Below, in pieces: positions 25,739 to 40,000 of a DNA stretch of 64,000 nucleotides. The stretch lies in the NCBI GenBank assembly GCA_964057225.1, contig OZ059894.1, forward strand, positions 9,000,131 to 9,064,130. Direction: 5' to 3'. The translations under genes and the position numbers were made by a program. The stretch comes from Auanema rhodensis (Eukaryota; Nematoda; Chromadorea; Rhabditida; Rhabditidae). Within the stretch, counting starts at the first letter, position 1, and every line of letters starts with the position of its first letter. Below the pieces are notes generated by a model. It searched no databases and was not told the DNA's origin. It was given only the letters and a program-made list of their open reading frames with translations.

Positions 25739-28700
25739 TTCTTCAAGATTTTGTATCTATTGAGAAGGTTGCCCACTTCTCAATACGCAAGAAAACTGCT
25801 GTTCGTCTAATGTAAGTAGTGTCCGTAAAACGGAGTTCAGCGGAAATGCAAATCTCGTTTAATTATTTTCGTTGGGAGACCCAAAAACGGGGCGGTGCTA
25901 GCTATTGCTCCCATTAGCTCCTGGCCAGCCCACTATCAATTTTTTTGAAATCTATATTAGATCTCTGTGTGAATCGAGTAAAGCAACTATGAAATCACAT
26001 CTTAAATCAATTATTCTTTTACTCTCAAGCTGTATTTTTGAGCATATCAAGAGATTTTTAAGTATATTGTTCTCTCTTAGCCGAAATCAGAACACTGATT
26101 GCAAAAGGCTAAATTCAATTTTCGGCAGAAATGACTGTGATGAAGTCAAATATAAATTAGTCAGGATATGCTGAACATTGTAATGAGAACGAAAAAATCA
26201 ATAGGAAATTGGCAACATATACGGTTTCAGCGGAAAACATTTCGGAAAAGCAAATTGGCAAGGAGGTCAGTACTGATTCAGAAGCGTAAAATCCCCGCTT
26301 AACACGTAAGACGAAATAGAATTTATACTACTTGAAGCTCCAAAAACAATCACGATAGAGTTTATAAAGTAATTAAAAGTATACTTAATGTATCTTTTCC
26401 TTTAAATACCTAAACTGGTATTTAGTTACAGCTGTATTATGTCATAACTTCAAAGTTAAAATCATTAAAATAATATTTTTCTTAAAATTCCTCTAATCTA
26501 ACCAGTTTTTTACATGACATGATCTAACTTCAAGTCGAAGATATTTGTCATCAACAGACTATTCTGCAAACATTATTCTGTTTTTATTAAAACTTTTCTG
26601 AGGTGTTTTCTAAATGAACATCACTTTCAAGTTTCTACTACCAAGTTTCTATCTCGTCATGCTCTTCAAGCTCCCATTTCATTTCATTTTTCTTCATAAA
26701 TTCTAAATGTTTTGCTATACATATATTCACAGAAAAGCAGAAAGAACTTGAAAAAGAAGAGGAAGAACTTTGTATTCGTTGTATTATTAAAGTATTTTTC
26801 ATATTTAGCTATATGTATAGTTAATAATATTTCGTATATATTTCGAATTCAAAAGTTTCCATTATAACTTTATTTTTTCTTTTTCATGGTCTATGAAGCT
26901 TAACTTTCACTTTGAGGGAAAGGTATAGTATTATATATCGTCCTCACGAGAATGAGATTATTTCAAAGGATTCGAAGTTAAAATAGGAAACTTGAATTCA
27001 AAGTCAGCCAAGTCTTACAAGATGAAAGCTCATTCAGCTGATCATTGGCAAATTCAATTTTAACAAAATACATACACATGTCTATATAAATTATATTTTT
27101 CTCTTTTTAGTTTTATTTTATACTTTAATTTTCGAAAAAAAAAGAAACAATATATAATATTCTACTTAGGGTAAGCTTTAAAGCATAAAGCTGGTAATTC
27201 TCGCGTTCATGCTTATTAACTTATAGTTAATTACTCAACAAAAAAAATTAAAATGTCATCTTTGAACTAATTTCAAAGAACGAAAATGAGTAGTACGTTT
27301 TCATAGTTACAGCTCAACAAAAGTATACTATAACTACTAAAAACTAAGCTTAATAGTTAATTTCAATGAAAAATTATTGTTTTACTATTACTTTTGATTA
27401 TTTGATCTTTTTCACGTTAGTTATACATATCAACTAACGTTGTGAGTCTTCAAAAATTGAAAATAGTATGTATGTTAAGTTGAAGACAACGACGACGACG
27501 GCGACGACGACATACATACATAGATTGTTAAATACTATAATACGAAATTTTAAATGCAGATTATGTTGAATTATCTCTTCTCTATACCGGGAGGCCTCGC
27601 AGCTTTTATAATTGAAAATGAATCAAAGCTCGAGGAGACAGAGATGAGCTTGATAAGAAGAAATATTGCCTTCACATTAGTATATCGTCTTTTTTGGGGC
27701 TTTTTCCGCATTAAGAATCAAAAACTCATCTTTGATGAGAAACAACGTGTTTTAACAGAATAATCTTGTGTTTTTGATTAATATTAGCGAATAGTTGAAA
27801 GAAATTTTCTTTTTTTTCTGAGATTCCTAGTTTATCCCATATCTCATTCCATGCATATAGCTTCCATGGATCTTAATACTATGATGATGTGATGATGAAA
27901 AACAAATATTATTGTCACTTTTTTAAAAGAAAACAAATATTCAGTTTGCTTCTTTTGAGAAAAAAAGCGAAAAGTACTTTAGTACATCTAAATGGGTTGC
28001 TATGAAAATGATTCTGATGGGCAGATGGGATTTGAAATGTTCCAAAAATGGGAATTTGATACCAAAAGGACATTGAAAAATCGTGAAAGAAAATGATACG
28101 ATGTTGACATTGGAGAAATAGAAATAAACTTTTTTTTCAGCTATAATGAGACCTTTCTTAACAAGAAAGGCAGTTTTTCTGAACAATTCAACTGAATTTT
28201 AATTTTTTAATATTTTGAAAAAAAAGGAAAAAACAATTGAAAAAAGCTTAAATTTTGCAAAAAAAAACTAAATTATACTTATGAAACAATAAAAAAATAA
28301 TAAAAGAAAGTATTTAAAAAGTAAATGAGAGATGAGAGAGAAGAAGAATTTTCGCAACCGTCCGCAACAATTGCAAATTTAAAAATAAAATTTATTTGCA
28401 CGTGAAATGAATAATGCACGTGAAACTACGGCCTTAACGTAATGAATCTTCTCTCTATCTTCCATTTCTGATTTGTAGTTTTTTCTTCTTTTCTTCATGA
28501 AAAAAAGATAGCGGAAATACAATGTTATCATTTGAAATGAACATAAATTGGATGAAAATTGCAACAATAAACATTTGAAAATTTGATATAATCACTATAT
28601 ATTATGACATTTAGCTATATATATACATAGACATATATATCCGTTGTATATGTCTTAAAGCTAGAATTAATACTTTCAAAAGCACACCAAAAATCATTTA

Positions 28701-28843
28701 TATTGAGAAATTTATTCTTTTTTCTAAGTTCTTTTCATCTTTTTCACAAAATTTTCTGCAACTTTTTTCATGTGGAACTATTCTCTTCTTTGTTGCTTTT
28801 TCAAAGAGTTTGAAGTGACGTCAAGATTGAATGAATAGCAGAA

Positions 28844-28855
28844 GGGGGGGGGGGG
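28844..28855. repeat. poly(G) run of 12
   Basis: Uninterrupted G12 in an AT-rich background. A mirror case is a C run at 24768-24779 inside the first intron of the receptor gene. Confidence 0.9.
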
Positions 28856-31800
28856 TTCATCGATTTGATATGATATTGCTCGATCAGAGACTGTATATTG
28901 ACAAAAGTGGCCAACAGGAAGTTGGGTGGGTGGAGATGAAAGGAAGTACTGGATATGATTGCGAAACTTGATAAAAAAATTAAAAAACAAAGAAAATACT
29001 AGAGAAAAGTTATAAAAAAGCTTCTGTCTGTAATCTATGTATATGATGAAGCTGCTGCGAAACTACCATCTGATACTCTCTAATGGTTTGCTGCTGTTAT
29101 CAGCTTCTCTTCATTTCTTCTGAATGTCTAAATGACAATTCGTATATGCTGCACAGCTTACATCTTAATAGGCTTATACAACCTAACGTAAAGATGACAT
29201 CAAGAAGAGACGATACTGTTTAAACGCAAGTAAGCTTAATAGAGTCACAGAATTGAAAGCCAAAATGTGTTTGTATTTGTTTCAAAGTATTAAGCCAGAA
29301 GATTAAAAATAAGTTTGATAATTGAAAAATAATAATAAGAGGTAAAGTAAGTAGATGTGTTTATTACGACGAAAATCAAGAAATTAACACATAAAAATTA
29401 AATTTTGAGAATGAAAATACTATCCTTATCTTATGATTCCTACTGAACCTGTGATATAAGATAGAATATCGTAACAAAAACGAGAGAGAGAGAATAGAGA
29501 AAGAGAAGACCCAAACGAGGTGAGCTCATAGCTCATTCAGTTTTACAATGAAATAGTCATTTTTTTAGTTAATCAATTATCAGAAATGGCAAATAAGCTT
29601 AGAAAGCGGCTGATTGGCAGATGTTTGAAGAGCAAACTAAGTGAAACCTAAGAATATGGTTAGATTAACTATGCGAGAATGAACAGTTGATGAGTTGAAC
29701 TGAGAAAATGTTCCTACTTAGGAAATTCCAAAGAGACACCTTCTTAAACTGAATAGATAAGTGAATGCATAGTGCTTACTTATAATATTATAGTAAGTAT
29801 CTTTTCCACCAAGATGTTGAAGTTATTATTTGGCAACATTCGAGAATATAAACGAAGCACGAAGAAGCTGAATCTGTTGTGTCTTTTAGATTATTTTTTG
29901 ATCCAACTACGAACATCATCAGCAGCATTGTTACTTCCAAAAATTTCTGATTAAAAACACATGACACGTCCACGCTCACATGTGTACATATGAGAATATC
30001 ATGCTCGGATCAAACGATGAAGCAAGAAAAAAGAGGAGAATAGAGAAGAAAAGATCAATTATATGTTATAACAGCTTCTCATGTTTTAACTTATACTTTC
30101 TGATAAAAATTAATAGAATTACATGTATATTCCAAAGATCTACTTTATGATTTGACATTTTTCTGATTATCTTCACAGCAACGTCATTGAGATGAATGAC
30201 AAAATATCAGTTTAATCCACTAGTATGATGATTGGAAGATATAAATGTTGTTGCTCTAGTAAACCAAAATCTGATTTCATCACAATGTCATGGGAATTTC
30301 AATAGGTATATACACACACACACATACACATTTTGTTCGAAATAAACCAAGGAATACACTATAGAAATGTGTCGGAATACTGAAGTAAAACATGAAAGAA
30401 ACAACTGGAATCAATGACAAATTTGGTTGATTTTCACGACAAATACGGAAAACATCTGAGGATTGATAGCTAATCTGTATTGTACGTTGTTCACATACAC
30501 CATACCCACAGCATAGCATGACCATGTAAGCGAAAAACAGTTTGTTTGAAACAAAAAAAGTTGTGAGAAAATGAACTGGCTTGTTTCAGATGGCTATTGT
30601 AAACCAAAAACTAAAAGAATAACTTGCAAACTAGGAAAGGTGACACGACGAGTAAGTATGAGCATGGATAAAGCGGATAAAGAGAAGAAGTGTAGGAGGA
30701 AGAAGATAGGAAGAGGAAGCGATAGAGTGAATGAAAAAAAAATGAAAAGAAACACAACCAAGGCCTAATTCTAGCGATATTTATCTTTGAAGATCAGTAA
30801 TACTTAAGAATGGGAATAGGAATTCCTTTTACTATATATAGATAGAATACTATAAAATTCAGATGAAAAACATGAATATTGCATCATGGTGTTGGTCATA
30901 AGCAAACGAGAGAAAGCCAGACTTTGCAATCTAGAATTATGACATAGACAAGAGGATCAGATATCATTATATGCAACGTAGATACATCAGAGAAACTCAG
31001 CAAAAAAGACAAGAGAATGACTTCCTGGGCCAGGTATGTCTTGGTATTTCAAGCTATTGACAAATGCTTAGAAATAGAAAAACACTGAGTGGATTTGGTT
31101 AGTTCATACCGAAATCCGGGGCAGCTGAGAATGTTGAATTGGGCGCAAAGCTAGTCATTTGATATCTAGCCGACACAAACGTAAAAAATGAGCATCATCA
31201 AGCTTGAACAATGAACAACAAGCTTCGAGATACATTGAGAAAATACAAAATTTTTTTTCTGTCGAAATGAAAAAAATTGAGTCATGAATTGGCTGGTAGT
31301 ACGAGTAAGTGTCTAGGTCACACGGTTCTTTGGCGTAAATGAGAAAACGGAGGGATAGAGAGAAGCTATCAAGAGCTATTGAGATACTTCTTTGAACTGA
31401 AAGAAACATAAACTTTTAGGATTATTATCATAAAATATACATATGAATATATATAATAAGTTTGAAAGAAAGATAAATCATAGGAGAAGGGGCTAGTTCA
31501 AAGGATAAATATCGCAAGCTAATGCTTTTTCTATTTCTCAGGTGTATAAACACTAAATCTGCATAATATTGAAAGAGAATAGACAAATAAAATGACTTTA
31601 CTTGTACACACGTGTACAGGAATTAATGAGAAATTTGAAGGAATATGACTCGAGCATTATTCAGGCCAGGTCAGTCTGAACTAAGATTAACAACATTGAT
31701 GGACTTCGATCGGTACTTTAAGCGGATGGGAAAAACTCGATGGAGATCAAATCGTATTATTCGCGGCAAATTCAAATAGATTACTGAATGAACTTTTTTT

Positions 31801-32880
31801 TTCTTCCAACAGTTCATTCTCTGTTATATAGTATTCAGTTTTACCTCTAAACGCTTTGAAGATAAGAATATGTTTTAAAATTTCTTAAAGCATTTTCAAG
31901 TTGGAGCAAGCATGCTTAGTTAGAACGTTGTGAAGCCAAAGACTAAGAATCCAACTTTTAGTCTTAATCCTGTGCTCTTCTTGTGTTTGAAGACGTAGGT
32001 ATGTCTAAGCAGAAAGAATGAAGACGAGAAGAGTCTAGCTAATCTGGCCAAAGAGACATACAAAACATAAAAAGTAGACGTAGATTTTAGCAAAAAAAAG
32101 ATGAAAAGAAACAATAAAAACCTGAGAATAAAAGATTTTAAGTAATACATAGTATAAAAAACGAATTATTCATAACATATTAGTGATGAATTGAAATATA
32201 TTTTTTTGTTTTCAGACGAGACCAAACCAGACAGTTTTTTTTGGGTTTTGAGTACTATACACGATAAGTATGTAGACGTCACTGACGTATTTACCAGACA
32301 CAGACATCTTGTAAACGTAAGCATTAACTGTTTGAAGAATAGTAAAGAATATCTTCATCTATCTTCTTTAAAGTTCAAATTCTTTTTTTCATTTCAAACT
32401 TGAGAGCTTTAAGTGGCTAATGCTGAAACTTATTTTGAGACAAATAAAAAAGTAAACAAAGTTAATTCTCATTATATATTGCATAAAGTATTTTTTACTA
32501 AATTTTGATGAAAATAAAAAAAATTTTGTTGGAAAAAGAAATTCGATAAAAATTAAATTATAATTTCTACACTTAATATAGCATAATTATGTATATTATA
32601 CTCAATATTTAAAGAATCATTTAATCTACCCCCTTCTTAACTATTTTGCATGGACCGGTTATATTACTTAGATTGAAATGAGGAAAAAGTCAAACAATGA
32701 AATATTCAAAGAATTAAAAAATGAAAATTAATGTATTGGAACATCATGTATTCACAGTGTTCAATGAAATCGTAAAAAATATAATCGCTCAGTATGACAG
32801 TGAAGAACTTATGGAACTTTCTTAATACAAATATTAAAAAAATACCTTCATGCCTGTTGTAGTAATCGCATTGAAATGAG

Positions 32881-32937
<57 letters not shown>

Positions 32938-32970
32938 AAGAGAGAGAGAAAAAGGGAAAGAGAAAGAGAA
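32881..32970 (+). repeat. (GA)n microsatellite
   Basis: About 50 bases of pure GA repeat followed by GA/AAAG-rich purine sequence, so about 90 bases are almost pyrimidine-free on this strand. Confidence 0.95.
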
Positions 32971-33821
32971 AGACGAGATTTGAAATTATATGCTTTGTAA
33001 TTCTATTCTTACTTGTACGAAACATAACATTATTTTTCCAGTAATTTCAATAAATCGATGAACACCTTTGAGAAAAGTATTAGCAGTAGCAGTAGCAGTA
33101 GCAGCAGAAGTAATAGTAGTAGTAGTATATTCAAAGTACGGATTTTTAGTATCATATGAAATATTTTGATAATCTTTATTTAATATTTTTATTAATTACA
33201 TATAAAATTACAATACTATACATTATATTGCTAGTTAAAAGATAATTATTAAAAATAATTTTAAAGAGAAACAGAGAGAAATGAGAGATTTTTGATAAAT
33301 TGTGAGATGAAGTAGTACGTAATATGAATAATTATTTATATAAATTATGCTTTGTTGATTATATAAACTTAAAATAAAAGACAAAACAAAAAGAGAAAAC
33401 ATTTCAGATAAAAGCACTGGGAAGAAGAAGCTATGAGCACTACGGATTTTGGACAAATCAGAATTAACCGGAAAACCACCATCATCATCACCATCATTAT
33501 CATCATCATCGGTATCTTATGTGGAAGTAAATAGGAAAGGAAAAAGAAAAAAGAATTAGATTAATGAAAATGATTTTGAAGACTTGAAGATATAATAAGA
33601 TTTTCATCTAATCATTACTAACACAAAGTATTTTGTTGTTGTTTTTTAGTTTTACTTTGTAATATGACAATGAGAGAAATATTGATGACTATGAACTATT
33701 TTTATCAAAAACTAGAAAATCATTCAGTTCTCATGGAGATAAAATGATTATAAGGAATAATAAATAGATAATAGTAATGGCACACACAGACAGGTATGTT
33801 AAGGTATAGAGTTCTAGAGTA

Positions 33822-33828
33822 GAGAGAC

Positions 33829-33886
<58 letters not shown>
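33822..33886 (+). repeat. (GA)n microsatellite
   Basis: GA repeat with one AAA interruption, about 120-180 nt beyond the stop of the minus-strand basonuclin gene. It may fall in the 3' UTR, where it would read as CT in the transcript. Confidence 0.92.
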
Positions 33887-34004
33887 CAAAGATAAACAAT
33901 TACAATATAAGGTATACCAGTATGGAAAATAAAGAGAAAACTATCTTGCATTCGATTAAGAATTTCAATTTTTCTCTTCAAGACATATATAAGATGATTT
34001 AAAC

Positions 34005-37000
34005 CTAAGAAATACCATTCGAGCTCTGAAAATAAAAAATTAAGAAATAGATTCAAACCAACTTATTGCAAATTGTGTATTGAATAAAAGATTTCGCTAA
34101 TACCTGAGCTTGAACAAGTTGTTGAAGCAACATCAGTTGCAAATCTGTTGTTGGAAATAGAAGTTTGCTAGCTATTGGATTATCCGATCTATAAACAAAA
34201 TTATTTTTAAAAATTGGAATTGACTAAATCTATATGATAATACCTCCTCCAGTTCAAATCTAGACCTTTGAGATCAATGGGATCTGCTCGTCGTTTGCCT
34301 AAGATTGACGATGACGTTGGACTTTTTTGTTCCGAAAGAGAGTCACATCGAGATGAATCACTGTTACATTGCTCAGATTCAGCCTGTTCTTCTGCTGCTT
34401 TTGTTTCTTGCTGCTTCAGCTGATGTTGTTGACTAGCCAACAGAGCATTAGATAGCATAGCACTTGGACTCATATCAGCCTAGGTTGAAATATTAAGCTG
34501 AGAGTTGCGAAAAAAAGCTTACCATTCTCAAAGGTCCTAAATGACTGCGAAAAGCAGCTTGTGCAGTTACAGCTTGGTTTGTTTCTGGCATGTGTAACTT
34601 GGGGTTTGTATTAGAGGCATGTCGATTTCGGCTACGACGACTACTGAACTCTTTTCCGCATCCGGGAACAGTACACATGTGCATTTCTTTGAGATGTACA
34701 GCGCTAGTATGAATCTTGAGTGCTCCTTTGTCACAAAACGATTTCTTACACAAATCACATGAAACTCGTTTTTTGGCTTTCAGCTCAGTGACTGATGAAT
34801 CCTGAAATTAGAAAATAATTTTTTGAACCGTTATCTTCAAATACCTCATTAGATGGTAAAGATAATGCGTGACTCGCTTCTGTTGGCGCAGGAGATGGTG
34901 AATCGACAACGTTGACCTTTTCTTCAGAATCATCTTCTGATAATTCAGTGACAGAAGCAGAGCTATCCTTTCTAGCCGTTCTAGCTAAAGTTGATGCGAA
35001 GTTGGAATGATTAGCTGATGACGTTCCCGTATTAGTGGAATTAGCCATCATTTGGCTGAGCAAAGATTGATTTAGATTCGAATATGGTGATGCTAAAACA
35101 ATGAATATTAGCTATTAGCTTGTGTAATATATGCTCTTACCTGAAAGAATTGTGGCAACTGAAGCTAAAGACGATTGCATAGGTATCGGCAGCCATGGAT
35201 TCAAAAATCCTGCACGTAGATTATTCAGAAGAGGTGAGCACAACGGAAAGGTGGAGAAACGATCCATGACTTTCCACTCGTCCACGATACTCCAATATGT
35301 TCGATGGGAGCCGTCCGCGTTCTATAAGAATGTCAAATAAGAAGAAAATACAATTTTAGAGAACAATAATTGAAAATCGAAACGAAATTGACAAAAGGCG
35401 TTTCAGATTACTGTATGGAGTACGGTTATGCAAAAACTCGAAATCTCTTCTGCTGGTATGCAGCTTACTAAACAGTCGTAGAGCTGTCAAAAAGCAAATG
35501 ACGGATGTATCTCTCGTCACAGCCATTCATCGTTCACCAACGACGTGTTCATTCTTCTTCGGAAAGGGCGAAGACGTGGTGACCCAGAGGGATGTGACTG
35601 CTATTCCCAGTCTCCGGGGATGAATGACGATGTGTCTGCCGTCTTGTTGCTTTAACACCGAAGCGAGAAAGAAGTTGAAACAGGCACAAAAGACGGATTT
35701 GAAAGTGAAAGACAATAGAAACGAAAGAGAAGAAATATGACAGCGACAAGTCGATGAAAGCTAGACGATGATGTTGATGAAGATGATGTGGTAACAACCA
35801 CCAGAAAAATTCGTCCCTTTGGAGCATGTAAGAATGAGAATAGAACAAGCTTGTGCTCAAGTTTGAAAAAGAAGAGCATTATTACAATCATTAAGCACAA
35901 AAATAGAAGATACTATAAGTAAAAATAAAGTTAAGCATAGTATATACGAACCAAATTTGATAAAGAAGATTGATATAGATTCTAATTAACTTGGGGCGCC
36001 ATATGATGATGAATGAAAGATTGTTACAGAAATGACAATCAGTCTGCACTGAAGTGAACAAAGTTATTTCAACAAGTTTGGGACATATATTCTAATGAAC
36101 TACACGTGGTAATTAAGCTCAAACTATAAACAAGTTTAATATGCTAATGAGCTGTAACTGTCAAAAACAATTCGCTTATTCATTAAGTAGATCAGAAATG
36201 TGATATCTATAAATAAGTTAAAAGGAAAATTATTCAATGAAATGTATGAGAAACCTAAAAAAAGTTTTGTAATAAAGTATTGCCGTCCGACACCATACAG
36301 TAGGCGACTATATGCATGTCAGAAATTTTGTGAAAAAGTTGAGAAAAAACGAAAAAAATGAAAAAAGTAATAAGTTAGATGACTTTGAACATGGCGACAC
36401 TTTTTGAAGACAAAAAATACCTGGGAGACTAATGGAAAAGTAATGTTTGATGTAGGCAAAAAGTGATGTCAAATGAAATGCTCTTGCTGCGGTTACACGT
36501 GGATTTTTTATTTTGAAATTGATCTCAGAAATCCTGTTCAGCATTCAGAATCATATTGAACCTTATGGTGGTTGGCCCGCTCTAGATGAGATGGAAGAGT
36601 TGCAAATGTGAAAATGAAATCGAGATGAGAAGTGAGATGGCATGAATGTGTGAAGGATACTTGTCTCATTTTTAGAAAGCCTGTTGTTGGACATTGGATA
36701 ATTAATGTTCAGCGAATAAGGAATAGCCTCTCGTTTTTGAGTTTCTAAAATGATAAATGACCATATGGCTGTAAGCACTGGTAGTCGGCATCTGTCTGAG
36801 TGAAGGCAGAGGCGTAGAAGGAGGAGATAGTGCTATATGGATGAAGACTCACTTTTCACATTTGAACTGTTCTTACTGAATGTTAGTATCATGAAGTATG
36901 TGATTTGTGAGAAATGAGCAGATTTGTGCTCATTTTGAGCACATTTTGGCACTTTCTTTGATTTTTTGCTTTTTAAAAACCAAACATGTTATCAAAATGA

Positions 37001-40000
37001 AGAAGAAGAAGTTATTGAAACGCCATGAAAAGTGTAGAAATATTAGCGACTGTGATCATGTGAACAGAAAAAAAAGGGAAAAAAAGGAAGAAAGGAGGGG
37101 CAACTAGGAAAAGTGTGAGAGCCAAGGTGGCCAAAAGACAAAAAGATTTGGTCAATGAAATGGATGAGCAATACGAATAATGGTAGGATAACAGTAGGAG
37201 GATCCGGATTGAATACTCTAAACAATGACTAGAAGGTATACCTTGAAGAGCTAAGTTCATCTGCACAGGTGAGCTTTGTTTGGACACAATAAACAACGGA
37301 ACAAATCTTCAAAAATGCCATGGTGAGAGAAGTTTAAATGAATTGAATAATGGATTGTGATGAATGATTAAGATGTTTGATATTGTTTGATGAATAGACA
37401 ATATCATATCATTGATTTACGAAATGAATATGAGTTTGTGAAGAGGATGACCAAACGACACAGTTAGGCAGCATGGCGACGTCCGAAGGAAATGCTACTG
37501 TGAGGAGTAGGGATGAATAGCCTGTACGTCTGTCACGGATGACGTTGAATTGTCTCAAGAACAAAAAGGAATGCACACGATGTAGGTTGGAAATGAAGAA
37601 AAAACTTTTTTGGAAACAAAAGGCAAACAAAGTGATTTTGATGAGACAATATGTAGGAGTTTGGAACAACAGTACTATCATAAAGTATACTGAAATTGGA
37701 CAAAAAACTGAAATAAAAAAGAAAATGAGATACAAATTTGTTTATCTGAAACTAAACTTTCTTTGAAATCAACAGCAAGATATGTAAAAATGATCTGCTT
37801 AAACGTGAAAGAACTTCAAAAACTTTTTGTTTTATTCGGATTTAAAATCAGGAAATGCTGTGTAGAAGCGTTCATATTATCGCTACAGATGTTCATCTTG
37901 AAGACAATCGTCAATTTCTAAAAAGCCTAATTGAGTGTCGGACCGCCAGGAGTTTTGTGTTTCTGGACCAACATGTGTCTCTCATCAGTGGTTTCTAATT
38001 GTTATGTCAAGAGTACAGCAAGAAATAAGAGAATCAGATATGCTTCAGTCGTTTCGAAGATGTTCCAGTGAGCAAATCGAGAAATATTAGTTTTTGAAAT
38101 AGACAAGAAGTCAACCACAAGTCATAGTATAATTGATTTTTTGGTTATGATAAGTTCAATATTTGAAGAAAAGACATAGTTAAAGCTGAAGTGAATGAAT
38201 TATTAGAAAGAGATTAATAGAAAAGTTTGATGGTTAAAACCTTAGTTAGAAGATATATTTAAAACTCTAAAAATATTCGAAAAACTACAACGAATCGGGT
38301 TAGTTGACTTATGACACGACGACGTCGATGACAGAGACATGAGGACTATCAGGCGCTTCATGTTCAGACACGCCTCCCTCTGGAGCTACAGTAATCCAAA
38401 GAAGGCAAACGACATGTGTATTGCTGTCTATGAAAGTGAGTGAGAGAGAATCAAGAAATCGGGGCACAATCGGGAGCAGAAGAGAACATAAGTGAGAATA
38501 TGGAAGAAACCAGTTAAAGTTTTCAAATGGTGATTTAGTTTCGAACATAAATAAGTCTTTCAACCGATCGGACGAAAGCATGTGTTGATCCAAATCTGTG
38601 AAAGCTTGCCTAACAAGTACAAACAAATGTGAATAATTGAGCCATATATCTAACATCAATTACCTGCATATACAGTAGTGAGTGTCAGAAGCTTCTAATA
38701 GTTCCGGCTCAAGTACTATTGGTATAGCTTTTATCTTGACAAGAGACTTCACTTTGGAATATATGATACGGCGATAAAATAGATTTCGGGTAAGTACAAA
38801 GTGAATTTTCTATTCAGAATCACTTCATGAATCGTTTTCAATTTCCGTAGCAGAGGGGTATAGCTAATATTCCTGACAAGAATTCAGTCTTGATCTAGAT
38901 AAATGGTATTCTAAATTTCTTTCTTATCTCGACAAGCCGAAATGACGTCGATCAGAAGAACAAGACCTCACATTTCCTTTAGGCTTTTTTTGATGGCAAT
39001 TAATGGTTTTTAAGATGAATGAACAACTATGCTCTACACCGGAATATTGAAGAGACGATGTGTAAGTCGGATACTCAAAAACCAACAAACGAGCTTGCAC
39101 CACATCTGTCACACGTAACAGCCTGAATATGCAAATAAGCTGCCATGTGTGAGCATAATGCATGACGACAACAGTTGAGACTGTCAAGTAGATACCGAAG
39201 ATTTGGATTGAAATACTTCAGATTTATCAGATTGTCGAGCGATTTCATGAATCTTCGACTATTGTCTGGTCACATTTTTCATGTCAAAGAGCAAGTTGCG
39301 ATTATTCCTGATGACAGATTTCTCTAAAATTTTCACAAAAATATTTTGAAAAAAAAATGTTTTCGTTTCCCAAAATGATCGTTTGTGATTGCACAACTCT
39401 TGTCAACCCTCTATTCTCAGTCAGAGTTTTTGGTATTCAGCTGTTCGCGAGATGTAATTCAGAAGGCGAAGTGAAGACAAAGTTTGACGATATGCCTTTG
39501 AGAGAGATGGAATGAGAGAGAAACTGACGTCCCAAATCCCAGTTGCATATCGTGAGACTGCCATCCGTCAGCGGGTCGTTCCCGCATTAATCGTGTCGCT
39601 CTTGCTGATCATGTCGCCACCTCCTGCTCCCCAAGGACTTGTGATCTCTACAAAGGCCCCTGAGGCTTACAGAGAGTATGAACGATATAGAGATAAAGAG
39701 GGTTAAAAGATGAGAGGACTAGGAAGAAAAAGCGTGAAAGCAAAGAAATTAAAAGAGAAAAAGAGATATGAGCAAAAGACTTGGACACTACAGCATCTAT
39801 TAGACGACTCAGCATCATCGACTTTCGGCAAGCATCCGGGGGGCGATAACGGGGTGATGACACTCCAAAACAATGTCTTGTCAACACAAGGAAGATTTTA
39901 AAATGTTGAATAGCAGCAGCAAGCTACAAGATGTGTTTGAACATATTCAAAAAATGTGAAATATAAAGCAAATGCTGCTACAATGATATCTCATAAACTT

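Larger units (their letters stand above)
25739..34004. other. intergenic region between the receptor and basonuclin genes
   Basis: No gene is recognised in 8.3 kb. The sequence is AT-rich with homopolymer and microsatellite content: a 12-base G run (28844-28855), a GAC/GAT run near 27488-27510, GA tracts, TAG/GCA trinucleotides near 33079-33128 and ATC runs near 33480-33510. One open frame at 27554-27763 has no family features. The region contains the 3' UTR of the basonuclin gene at its right end and the receptor promoter at its left end. A perfect TGACGTCA (CRE-type) palindrome is at 28816-28823. Confidence 0.55.

Noticed and set aside
27554-27763. 69-codon plus-strand open frame
   Set aside because: Balanced composition but no recognisable family, no supporting splice sites and no neighbouring exons; chance cannot be excluded.
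35549-35860. minus-strand open frames next to basonuclin exon 7
   Set aside because: At first a candidate for the missing N-terminus; dropped when the true upstream exons with basonuclin similarity were found at 40257-40936.
36907-37107. Lys/Arg-rich open frame in the basonuclin intron
   Set aside because: Low-complexity A-rich sequence read in frame; no protein pattern.
38309-38659. 116-codon minus-strand open frame in the basonuclin intron
   Set aside because: Only its 3' third looks non-random, no phase-compatible junction to basonuclin exons was found, and the basonuclin reading frame is complete without it.
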